In this document: piece after piece, positions 53,764-61,639 of the stretch
Layout of the letters: each line of letters starts with the position of its first letter
How positions within the stretch are numbered: the stretch's first letter is position 1
Translations under genes and position numbers: made by a program
The notes under the pieces: model-generated
The model's input: the letters and a program-made list of their open reading frames with translations, nothing else
The model's database searches: none
What the model was told of the DNA's origin: nothing
Assembly (NCBI RefSeq): GCF_030758295.1
Contig: NZ_CP132335.1
Location: forward strand, 2,270,412 to 2,334,411
Source of the DNA: Pararhizobium sp. IMCC21322
Lineage (GTDB): Bacteria; Pseudomonadota; Alphaproteobacteria; Rhizobiales; GCA-2746425
Length of the DNA stretch: 64,000 nt
Direction of reading: 5' to 3'

Positions 53764-55746
53764 GTGATATCGGAACTTGGCCACGTTGCTCTTTTACTGG
53801 CGCTCGCTCTGTCTTGTGTGCAGGCGCTTGTGCCGCTTGTTGGCGCGCAGCGCGGTGACGCCCGCATGATGGCGGTTGGAAGTTCAACCGCTCTTGGCGT
53901 TTTTGTATTTGTGTCACTCGCTTTTGCGGCGCTGACTTATGCCTATCTGGTGTCAGATTTCTCTGTCCGCAACGTGTGGGAAAACTCCCATTCTCAAAAA
54001 CCGCTTCTGTTCAAATTCACCGGCGTGTGGGGCAATCATGAAGGCTCTATGCTGTTGTGGGTCGGTATTCTGGCCTTGTTCAGCGCGCTTGTGGCTTTAT
54101 TTGGCAACAACCTTCCGGCGCAGCTAAAGGCAAATGTCCTTGCCATTCAGGGGTGGATAGCGACAACATTCCTCCTGTTTGTAGTACTGACATCCAATCC
54201 GTTTGAGCGCTTGTTTCCCGCGCCTTTTGAAGGGCGTGATCTGAACCCGATCCTGCAGGATATCGGTTTGGCGATCCATCCGCCGATGCTCTACCTTGGT
54301 TATGTCGGTTTTTCGGTGGCTTTCTCCTTTGCAATTGCAGCCCTTATCAGCGGACGCATTGATGCTGCCTGGGCCAGGTGGGTACGACCCTGGACACTGA
54401 CAGCCTGGCTGTTTCTGACGCTCGGCATCTCAATGGGCTCATATTGGGCTTATTATGAGTTGGGCTGGGGTGGCTGGTGGTTCTGGGACCCGGTTGAAAA
54501 TGCCAGTTTCATGCCCTGGCTGTTTGGCACGGCATTGCTGCATTCTGCGGTGGTCATGGAAAAGCGCAACGCGCTCAAAATCTGGACCATATTGCTGGCA
54601 ATCCTGACATTTTCCATGTCGCTTCTGGGCACGTTTCTGGTGCGCTCCGGCGTTCTGACCAGTGTCCACACATTTGCGTCCGATCCTACGCGCGGTATCT
54701 TCATTCTGATGATCCTGCTGCTGTTCATTGGTGGCGGATTGGCGCTGTTCGCATTGCGGGCAGGAACATTGAAACAGGGCGGTATTTTTGCACCTATTTC
54801 GCGCGAAGGCGCGTTGGTGTTGAACAATGTGCTCCTGACCACGGCTGCGACAACCGTGCTTATCGGCACACTCTATCCGCTGGCATTGGAGGCCCTGACT
54901 GGTGAAAAGATTTCGGTCGGTCCGCCTTACTTTAACCTGACATTCGGGCCGCTCATGCTGCCATTATTGTTGGCAATGCCATTCGGACCGTTCATGGCCT
55001 GGAAACGCGGAGACCTGAAAGCTGTCATGCAGCGTTTGTCCTGGGTTCTGGCTTTGGCATTCGTTGGATTGCTGACAACATTTGCAATTCAGACAAAGAC
55101 TTCAATTGCAGCGCCATTTGGCATTGCTGCTGCTATCTGGCTTGTTTTTGGCGCATTGGCGGAACTGGTTGATCGCGCACGCTTTTTCCGTGTGCCGCTG
55201 AAAACCGCATTCTCAAGATTGTTTGGCCTTCCGCGGTCTGCCTGGGGCACCACCCTGGCCCATGCCGGCATGGGAATCACGCTGCTGGGTATTGTCGGCG
55301 TCAGTGTCTATGAACGAGAGGCCGTTGCCGTCAAACAGCCCGGCGATACAATCGAATTGTCTGGCTATACCATCACGTTGGAAGGCATTCGGCCAAACAG
55401 CGGGCCAAATTACACCGAGCAGGTGGCCGATTTGACCGTCCGCAAGGGCGGCACCGTGGTGGCGGTGCTGTCTCCGGCAAAACGTCTCTATCAGGCCCGT
55501 AATTTTCCAACCACTGAGGCTGGCATCAAAACATTCGGGACCTCTCAGCTCTATGCCACGCTAGGCGATTTTGATGATAATGGCGGTGTCGTCGTTCGCA
55601 TCTATGACAAGCCCCTGGTGCTGTTGATCTGGATTGGTACGCTGTTTATGGGGGCAGGTGGCATTGTATCCCTGACTGACAGGCGCCTGCGGGTGGGGGC
55701 GCCAAAACGCGCGAAACCCAACGCTGTCGCGGTCCCGGCGGAATAG
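53764..55746 (+). CDS. ccmF: Heme lyase subunit CcmF
   Basis: This 660-residue inner-membrane protein is the core of the cytochrome c heme ligase. It has about 14 helices, the tryptophan-rich WWD motif GWGGWWFWDPVENASFMPW near residues 236-254, and conserved heme-ligand histidines in NHEGSML and THLGSV-like loops (here VWGNHEGSMLLWVG and LTSVHTFASDPTRG). The start is GTG at 53764, preceded by GGGGC. It is followed immediately by ccmH. Confidence 0.95.
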   Translation: MISELGHVALLLALALSCVQALVPLVGAQRGDARMMAVGSSTALGVFVFVSLAFAALTYAYLVSDFSVRNVWENSHSQKPLLFKFTGVWGNHEGSMLLWVGILALFSALVALFGNNLPAQLKANVLAIQGWIATTFLLFVVLTSNPFERLFPAPFEGRDLNPILQDIGLAIHPPMLYLGYVGFSVAFSFAIAALISGRIDAAWARWVRPWTLTAWLFLTLGISMGSYWAYYELGWGGWWFWDPVENASFMPWLFGTALLHSAVVMEKRNALKIWTILLAILTFSMSLLGTFLVRSGVLTSVHTFASDPTRGIFILMILLLFIGGGLALFALRAGTLKQGGIFAPISREGALVLNNVLLTTAATTVLIGTLYPLALEALTGEKISVGPPYFNLTFGPLMLPLLLAMPFGPFMAWKRGDLKAVMQRLSWVLALAFVGLLTTFAIQTKTSIAAPFGIAAAIWLVFGALAELVDRARFFRVPLKTAFSRLFGLPRSAWGTTLAHAGMGITLLGIVGVSVYEREAVAVKQPGDTIELSGYTITLEGIRPNSGPNYTEQVADLTVRKGGTVVAVLSPAKRLYQARNFPTTEAGIKTFGTSQLYATLGDFDDNGGVVVRIYDKPLVLLIWIGTLFMGAGGIVSLTDRRLRVGAPKRAKPNAVAVPAE

Positions 55747-56211
55747 ATGATGAAAAAGCTTCTGCTCATTATCATTGCCTGCCTGTTCCTGACGCCGGCA
55801 TTGGCGGTTGAGCCGGATGAAGTGCTGGCTGATCCCGCAATGGAGGCGCGAGCGCGGGATCTGTCGACCGAAGTGCGTTGCATGGTTTGTCAGAACCAAT
55901 CGATCGAAGATTCCGATGCGCCATTGGCCAAAGATCTGCGTATTCTGGTGCGAGAACGCATTGTGGCGGGGGACACGAATGATGAGGTTTTGACCTTTCT
56001 AGTCGCCCGCTATGGTGAATTTGTGCTTTTGAAACCGCGTTTCACATTGGCCAATGCCTTCTTGTGGATTGCACCAATTGGCGTTTTGTTGATTGGTGGT
56101 TTCATCGCCTTCTTTGCGTTCCGCAGCCGACGCGGCCAAAACCCGGTTGAAAAGCCCCTTACTGCGGCTGAACACGAAGCTCTCAAGAAGATTTTATCAC
56201 CGGACAGTTGA
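55747..56211 (+). CDS. ccmH: Cytochrome c maturation thiol protein CcmH
   Basis: This 154-residue protein (CycL in rhizobia) keeps the apocytochrome CxxCH cysteines reduced. It has a signal peptide (LLLIIIACLFLTPALA), the redox motif VRCMVCQNQSI with Cys45 and Cys48, a three-helix bundle, and a C-terminal anchor helix (AFLWIAPIGVLLIGGFIAFFAF). The ATG directly follows the ccmF stop codon with no gap. Confidence 0.96.
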   Translation: MMKKLLLIIIACLFLTPALAVEPDEVLADPAMEARARDLSTEVRCMVCQNQSIEDSDAPLAKDLRILVRERIVAGDTNDEVLTFLVARYGEFVLLKPRFTLANAFLWIAPIGVLLIGGFIAFFAFRSRRGQNPVEKPLTAAEHEALKKILSPDS

Positions 56212-56266
56212 TGCGTGATCGATCCGGGCGCACTCTGCCGTTTTATCAGGCAGGAGAGCGCGCCCA

Positions 56267-57505
56267 ATGGCCGGCATTCAAAAAGTAACATTCACTGGCA
56301 GCAAGGGGGAAGCTCTGGCGGCACGCATGGACATGCCTGCAGGCTTCATACGGGCAACCGCTATTTTCGCCCATTGCTTCACCTGCTCAAAAGACATTCT
56401 GGCTGCCAAACGCATTGCCGGGGAATTATCTGGAAAAGGCATTGCGGTCTTACGGTTTGATTTCACCGGACTTGGTGCCTCGGATGGCGATTTTGCCAAT
56501 ACCAATTTTTCTTCCAATGTGGGCGATCTGGTGCGCGCAGCAGATTTTCTGCGTCAGAACTATGAGGCACCCAGCATTCTGGTTGGTCACTCACTTGGCG
56601 GCGCTGCTGTCTTGTGCGCTGCCCTGAAAATCCCGGAAGTGAAAGCCGTGGCAACCATTGGCGCGCCGGCCGATGCAGAACATGTGGTGCATAATTTTGG
56701 TGCCAGTCTGGAAGAGATTGAGCGTGATGGCGAGGCAACGGTTTCTCTGGCAGGTCGTCCTTTCAAGATACAAAAACAGTTTCTGGACGATGTGCGCACC
56801 CAATCGGTGGAGCAACATACGGGAAAGCTCAAAAGTGCATTGATGGTGCTGCATTCGCCGATTGATCAGACAGTGGGCATTGAGAATGCGGCCGCCATAT
56901 TTACAGCTGCAAAGCACCCCAAAAGCTTTGTATCACTGGATTCAGCGGATCATCTTCTGTCCAACCCGGAAGACGCTGCCTATGCGGCATCAGTGATTTC
57001 AGCCTGGGCAAGTCGATATATCGGTGCAGACAGGCCCGCAGTGGAATCAACTGACCGCGAGGGTGTGCTGGTGGCGGAAACCGGGGAGGGCAAATTTCAG
57101 AATTATGTCCGCAGCGGAAGCCATCGCCTGCTGACCGATGAGCCGACATCAGTCGGCGGTCTGGATAGCGGACCTTCGCCCTACGATTTTCTGGCCGTCG
57201 CTTTGGGCGCCTGCACATCCATGACGTTACGTATGTATGCCACGTTCAAAAAGCTGGATATCGGGGCAGTATCTGTCACCGTGCTGCATGAAAAAATCCA
57301 TGCAACAGACTGCCAGGCCTGTGCGGAAGACATGATGACCCCAAGCGGCAAGATCGATCAGTTTGAGCGGCGCATCTCCATAGAGGGCGGGGTCGACCCC
57401 GCGCTGCACGGCAAATTGCTGGAAATCGCTGACAAGTGCCCCGTGCACAAGACGCTGGAAGGCAAGGCCACGGTTGTGACGCGAATTGTGGAAAATTCTG
57501 CCTGA
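56267..57505 (+). CDS. Alpha/beta-hydrolase - OsmC fusion protein
   Basis: This 412-residue cytoplasmic protein joins two enzymes. Residues 1-260 form an alpha/beta hydrolase with FDFTGLGASDGDF and the nucleophile Ser109 in VGHSLGGAAV. Residues 270-412 form an OsmC-like peroxiredoxin domain with the peroxidatic cysteine Cys316 in LGACTSMTLRMYA and the partner Cys391 in DKCPVHKTLEG. Such fusions are known in Alphaproteobacteria and may couple hydrolysis of an ester to reduction of an organic peroxide; the natural substrate is unknown. It lies between ccmH and degP, where rhizobial genomes usually have none. Its stop codon lies within a tandem repeat. Confidence 0.88.
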   Translation: MAGIQKVTFTGSKGEALAARMDMPAGFIRATAIFAHCFTCSKDILAAKRIAGELSGKGIAVLRFDFTGLGASDGDFANTNFSSNVGDLVRAADFLRQNYEAPSILVGHSLGGAAVLCAALKIPEVKAVATIGAPADAEHVVHNFGASLEEIERDGEATVSLAGRPFKIQKQFLDDVRTQSVEQHTGKLKSALMVLHSPIDQTVGIENAAAIFTAAKHPKSFVSLDSADHLLSNPEDAAYAASVISAWASRYIGADRPAVESTDREGVLVAETGEGKFQNYVRSGSHRLLTDEPTSVGGLDSGPSPYDFLAVALGACTSMTLRMYATFKKLDIGAVSVTVLHEKIHATDCQACAEDMMTPSGKIDQFERRISIEGGVDPALHGKLLEIADKCPVHKTLEGKATVVTRIVENSA

Positions 57506-57565
57506 AGTCCCCGCCTGAAGTCCCCGCCTGAAGACCCAGCCTGAAGCCCTACCTGACGAGGCAGT
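57501..57565 (+). repeat. Five-copy 13-bp tandem repeat at a gene end
   Basis: Copies beginning CCTGA start at 57501, 57514, 57527, 57540 and 57553. The first two are identical (CCTGAAGTCCCCG) and the rest diverge gradually. The TGA stop of the hydrolase-OsmC gene is in the first copy. Because 13 is not a multiple of 3, the five TGA triplets fall in all three reading frames. Confidence 0.8.
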
Positions 57566-57572
57566 CTGAACG

Positions 57573-57605
57573 GTTGCCCGGTGAATCAAGAATTTACCGG
57601 GCAGC
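57573..57605. other. Inverted repeat downstream of the fusion gene
   Basis: TGCCCGGT and TACCGGGCA form arms around an AT-rich loop of about 12-13 bases. It lacks a T-run, so it may be a message-stabilising hairpin or a weak terminator for the ccm-hydrolase unit. Confidence 0.45.
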
Positions 57606-57747
57606 TGCAACGCCCCACCATTTTCAAGTGTATCAAAATTACAAAAGTTTAAGCCGCCTGAAAGAGCGCGGTAAGGTGACAACCTCTATTTCTTTCCTCA
57701 ACGGCGAGTAACGCCAATGACTCTACTGATTAGGAGAGAACCAAATC

Positions 57748-59250
57748 ATGACTCAACATAAAACAACCGGAATAAAAACCAGAGGCTGGGCGCGCAAACA
57801 CATTCTGCGTGCTGGCGTGGCAGCGTTAGGCGTTTCTGGTGTTCTGGCTACGGGTGCCGTGCTCAACACCACATCTCCTGTTCTGGCTGAGCCGGTTCGC
57901 GTTGAATCCGCTTCGCCTCTTAATTTTGCTGACGTGGTCGAGCAGGTACAGCCTGCTGTTGTGAGCGTTAAAGTGCGCGGCAAACTGCAATCTGCTGCCA
58001 GCACGCAGGGCAGTGAGATGCCACGTGAGTTCAGGGATTTGCCGGAAGATCACCCCATGCGCCGTTTCTTTGAGCGCCGTTTTGGTGATCAGGGCAATGA
58101 TCGCGCAGCCCCCCGCCGCTCTCAGGGGCAGGGTTCTGGATTCTTCATTGCCGAAGATGGCCTTCTGGTCACAAACGAACATGTCATAAACGGCGGAGAA
58201 GAATTCACCATCGTTATGGACGATGGCACAGAATTTGAAGCCGAACTGGTCGGCGCAGACAGCCGGACTGATCTGGCGCTGCTGAAAGTAAATGCCGATC
58301 GTGACTTCACTTACGTGACCTTTGCTGATCAGCCATCCCGGGTTGGTGAGTGGGTGGTTGCTGTTGGCAATCCGTTCGGCCTTGGTGGCAGCGTGACTGC
58401 TGGCATTGTTTCGGCCAATGGCAGAGACATTGGATCTGGCCCCTATGATGATTTCATCCAGATTGATGCACCGGTGAATCGCGGAAATTCAGGTGGCCCA
58501 GCATTCAACATGCGCGGTGAAGTCATCGGTGTGAATGCGGCTATCTTCTCTCCATCAGGCGGCAATGTGGGCATTGCCTTTGCCATTCCTGCGTCAACCG
58601 CCACTGTTGTGATTGCTGATTTGCAGGATGACGGCATGGTCGAACGTGGCTGGTTGGGTGTTCAAATTCAGCCGGTAACCGAAGAGATCGCTGAAAGTCT
58701 GGGTCTGGACATGGCCAGCGGTGCACTTGTCACCCGGCCGCAGGACGATAGTCCTGCCGGTGAGGCAGGCATTCGCGCCGGCGACACCATTCTGGCAGTC
58801 GACGGTACAATCGTGGAAGATCCGAAAGAACTGGCAAAGCTGATTGCATCCTATGCACCTGATGCAAAGGCAAAGCTCACAATCTGGCGAAACGGCGAAG
58901 AACAGGACGTTACCGTAACGCTGGGCAGCTTGAATGATCTGGATCGCCGTGCCGATGCCGGTGCAGACAGTATGGTCAAGCCTGCGTCTGCCGAGACACT
59001 CGGTCTGACGCTGGAAAAGGCAGAAAACGGTGTTCTGATTTCCGGCGTGGAAGCTGAAAGCCTCGCCGCTGAAAAGGGCCTTGCACGTGGAGATGTCATT
59101 CTGAACGTGAATGGTGCACCAGTGGCAACCATAGAGGATGTCACAAAAGGTGTTGAGCAGGTCAAACAGGATGGCCGCAAGGCAGTGCTGATGCAGGTCC
59201 AGAATGAACGGGGCATCCGCTTCGTCGCGGTCCCTTTCGCAAAAGCCTGA
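57748..59250 (+). CDS. degP: Periplasmic serine protease/chaperone DegP (HtrA/Do family)
   Basis: This 500-residue protease removes misfolded envelope proteins. A twin-basic N-terminal region and signal peptide end near SPVLA (about residue 47). The trypsin-like domain has the full triad: His145 in VTNEHVI, Asp175 in SRTDLALLKV and Ser248 in RGNSGGPAF. Two PDZ domains follow, at about 285-385 (WLGVQIQPVTEEIAES) and 400-500. A glutamine/arginine-rich LA loop lies at about 95-130. The ATG follows AGGAGAGAACC. Gene order degP - response regulator - kinase - glnE is standard in rhizobia. Confidence 0.95.
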   Translation: MTQHKTTGIKTRGWARKHILRAGVAALGVSGVLATGAVLNTTSPVLAEPVRVESASPLNFADVVEQVQPAVVSVKVRGKLQSAASTQGSEMPREFRDLPEDHPMRRFFERRFGDQGNDRAAPRRSQGQGSGFFIAEDGLLVTNEHVINGGEEFTIVMDDGTEFEAELVGADSRTDLALLKVNADRDFTYVTFADQPSRVGEWVVAVGNPFGLGGSVTAGIVSANGRDIGSGPYDDFIQIDAPVNRGNSGGPAFNMRGEVIGVNAAIFSPSGGNVGIAFAIPASTATVVIADLQDDGMVERGWLGVQIQPVTEEIAESLGLDMASGALVTRPQDDSPAGEAGIRAGDTILAVDGTIVEDPKELAKLIASYAPDAKAKLTIWRNGEEQDVTVTLGSLNDLDRRADAGADSMVKPASAETLGLTLEKAENGVLISGVEAESLAAEKGLARGDVILNVNGAPVATIEDVTKGVEQVKQDGRKAVLMQVQNERGIRFVAVPFAKA

Positions 59251-59258
59251 TTTCGAAC

Positions 59259-59287
59259 ATAGGGTGGCGCCCCCTCTGCCACCCTAT
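59259..59287 (+). terminator. Hairpin after degP
   Basis: ATAGGGTGGC at 59259-59268 pairs perfectly with GCCACCCTAT at 59278-59287 around a 9-base loop, 8 bases past the degP stop. It has no clear T-run, so it is a probable but weak terminator. Confidence 0.6.
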
Positions 59288-59484
59288 CTAACGGTGAAGG
59301 ACAAAAATCGTGTCGCCCCGATTGTCTTTCGCCTATTGGTGACGGGGTGCGTAAATGCCCCGTCGCCAAGCCTTTCCCGGGTTGCTTCAATATTGAAATT
59401 TGCGAGAAATATCTTTGCAGCCGCCAGGAAGCAAAATAGGATGCGCTTCAACTCCCGAAATATCGAGACAAGCGCAAAGCAATT

Positions 59485-60165
59485 ATGAAAATTCTAATTA
59501 TCGAAGACGATCAGGAAGCTGCCCGGTACTTGGTGAAAGCGCTTACCGAAGCGGGTCATGTTGCAGATCATGCTGCAGATGGCGACACCGGGGCGCACAA
59601 GGCTCTGGTCTATGATTATGACGTCCTGATCGTAGATCGTATGTTGCCAAAGCGTGATGGCCTTTCGATTATCGAAGACCTTCGCGAGCGTGACAAACAG
59701 ACACCCGTGATGATTCTATCTGCACTTGGGCAGGTTGATGACCGGGTCAAGGGTCTGCGGGCCGGTGGCGATGATTATCTGCCCAAACCCTACGCATTTT
59801 CCGAGCTCCTTGCGCGGATCGAAGTTCTGGCCAGACGCCGTAAGCCGGAAGATGTCGAGACCATTTACACGGTTGGTGATCTGGAACTGGACCGCTTGTC
59901 TCATACGGTCACCCGCGCCGATCAGAACATAATCCTGCAACCTCGTGAATTCAGGCTCCTGGAATATCTGATGCGTCATGCGGGCCATGTCGTTACTCGA
60001 ACAATGCTTCTGGAAAATGTCTGGGATTACCATTTCGACCCGCAGACCAATGTCATTGATGTTCACATGTCGCGTTTGCGTGGAAAGGTCGACAAGGAAT
60101 TCGACAAGCCATTGCTGCACACAGTGCGCGGCGCGGGGTATGTGATCCGTGACGACGATAGGTAA
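59485..60165 (+). CDS. OmpR-family response regulator
   Basis: This 226-residue regulator has a receiver domain with acidic residues in ILIIEDDQE, phospho-acceptor Asp51 in VLIVDRMLPKRDG and the lysine in DDYLPKPYAFSE, followed by a winged-helix domain (LQPREFRLLEYLMRH, NVIDVHMSRLRGKV). It resembles the CusR/CpxR-like group. It ends 17 bases inside the kinase gene, so the pair is co-translated. The signal is unknown; its place after degP suggests envelope stress, by context only. Confidence 0.9.
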   Translation: MKILIIEDDQEAARYLVKALTEAGHVADHAADGDTGAHKALVYDYDVLIVDRMLPKRDGLSIIEDLRERDKQTPVMILSALGQVDDRVKGLRAGGDDYLPKPYAFSELLARIEVLARRRKPEDVETIYTVGDLELDRLSHTVTRADQNIILQPREFRLLEYLMRHAGHVVTRTMLLENVWDYHFDPQTNVIDVHMSRLRGKVDKEFDKPLLHTVRGAGYVIRDDDR

Positions 60166-61639
60166 ATTCTTTCGCACCACAGCGATCAAGCTATCGCTGA
60201 TTTACCTTGCGGTTTTCGCCGGGTTTGCGGTATTTCTTGTTCTGTATCTGAACAGCACGACCACCGCTTTATTGACCCGCCAGCTGAATGAGACGGTCAA
60301 CGCGGAGATAAAAGGCCTGGCCGAGCAATATGGTCAGCGCGGTCTTCCAGGCCTCGTTGCGTTGGTCGAGCGTCGGTCCCGGCAACCTGGCGCCAATCTT
60401 TATCTTCTGGTCAATGACAGCGGCAATGTGTTTGCCGGAAACATTGCCCGCATTTCCCCAACCCTGTTTGAGAATGTGGATTCAGAACCTCGCGAAATCC
60501 GCTATCGGCTGATTGAAGAAGGCGGAGTGGCCGCGGGGCATACAGCTGTTGTGCGCGTGTTTGAGTTGCGTGGCGGCTACAAGATTCTGGTGGGACGGGA
60601 TGTGGGAGAACGTGAAGCCCTGCAGGAGGTTGTGCGCGAGACCTTTTTCATTGCGGGTGCGCTCCTGGTGGTTCTGGGGCTGATTTCCTGGGTGTTTGTG
60701 TCCAGCCGGGTGTTGAAGCGGATCGATGCGGTTTCGAACACCACCCAGAGTATTATCTCAGGGGATCTGTCTCGTCGGCTGATCGTGACAGGCAGCGGCG
60801 ATGAATTTGACCGTCTGGCCCTCAGCCTGAACGCTATGCTGGGCCGTATTGAGGAATTGATGCATGGCCTGAAAGAAGTCTCCGACAATATTGCCCACGA
60901 TTTGAAAACGCCGCTCACCAGATTGCGCAGCAGGGTTGAATCCGCATTGGCGGAAAACGGCGAATCCGAGACCTACCGCGAAGCCCTTGAGATGACGATT
61001 GACGAAGCGGATCAGCTGATCAAAACATTCAATGCCCTGTTGTTGATCGCGCGGGTGGAAGCCAAAGCACCGGGTGAAGTGATGTCTGATCTCAATCTGT
61101 CTCAGATTGTTGAAGATGTGGCAGAACTCTATGAGCCTATGGTTGAAGAGCAGGGCATGATTTTTGTTGTCAACACGCCCAAACAGGCACCTGTTCATGG
61201 CAACAGGGAACTGATCAGTCAGGCACTGGCCAATTTGTTGGACAATGCACTGAAATATGCGCCTCCCGCGACAGAGGGGCACAATGGACCGGAACCAGAG
61301 ATCAAGATATCCGTGGCCAATCAAGCGGATGAAACCGTTTTGACAGTGTCTGACAATGGGCCGGGCATCGAGGAAGAGGAGCGGGCGCGGGTGCTGCAAC
61401 GTTTTACACGCTTGGACAGCAGTCGCTCGCAACCCGGCTCCGGTCTTGGTCTCAGTTTGGTTTCTGCCGTTGCAGGCCTGCATAATGCCAAGATCGACTT
61501 GCAACATACGGTTCCTTCAACGAAAGATGATGGCGAGGATCATCCGGGACGTGGTTTGAGTGTTTCAATGCGCTTCCCCGGCTTGCAGGATATGAAGGGC
61601 AATATCGGTGAATTGGCAGGAACTGAGCAACCAGCATAA
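60149..61639 (+). CDS. Sensor histidine kinase partner of the regulator at 59485
   Basis: This 496-residue kinase has helices near 14-31 (LSLIYLAVFAGFAVFLVLYL) and about 168-190 (FFIAGALLVVLGLISWVFV), a periplasmic sensor of about 130 residues, and a HAMP linker with RIDAVSNTTQSIISGDLSRR. The acceptor is His250 in NIAHDLKTPLTRL, and the ATPase boxes are NLLDNALKYA, SDNGPGIEEEE and GSGLGLSLV. It starts at a GTG inside the regulator gene. Its last 32 bases overlap the proposed glnE start. Confidence 0.91.
   Translation: MTTIGKFFRTTAIKLSLIYLAVFAGFAVFLVLYLNSTTTALLTRQLNETVNAEIKGLAEQYGQRGLPGLVALVERRSRQPGANLYLLVNDSGNVFAGNIARISPTLFENVDSEPREIRYRLIEEGGVAAGHTAVVRVFELRGGYKILVGRDVGEREALQEVVRETFFIAGALLVVLGLISWVFVSSRVLKRIDAVSNTTQSIISGDLSRRLIVTGSGDEFDRLALSLNAMLGRIEELMHGLKEVSDNIAHDLKTPLTRLRSRVESALAENGESETYREALEMTIDEADQLIKTFNALLLIARVEAKAPGEVMSDLNLSQIVEDVAELYEPMVEEQGMIFVVNTPKQAPVHGNRELISQALANLLDNALKYAPPATEGHNGPEPEIKISVANQADETVLTVSDNGPGIEEEERARVLQRFTRLDSSRSQPGSGLGLSLVSAVAGLHNAKIDLQHTVPSTKDDGEDHPGRGLSVSMRFPGLQDMKGNIGELAGTEQPA

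Noticed and set aside
57501-57565. Possible CRISPR or phage attachment site
   Set aside because: The 13-base units are direct and without spacers, and no integrase or tRNA gene is nearby; it is a simple tandem repeat.
60758-61507. Open frame of 249 codons on the - strand opposite the second histidine kinase
   Set aside because: It mirrors the conserved kinase core and has no protein features of its own.
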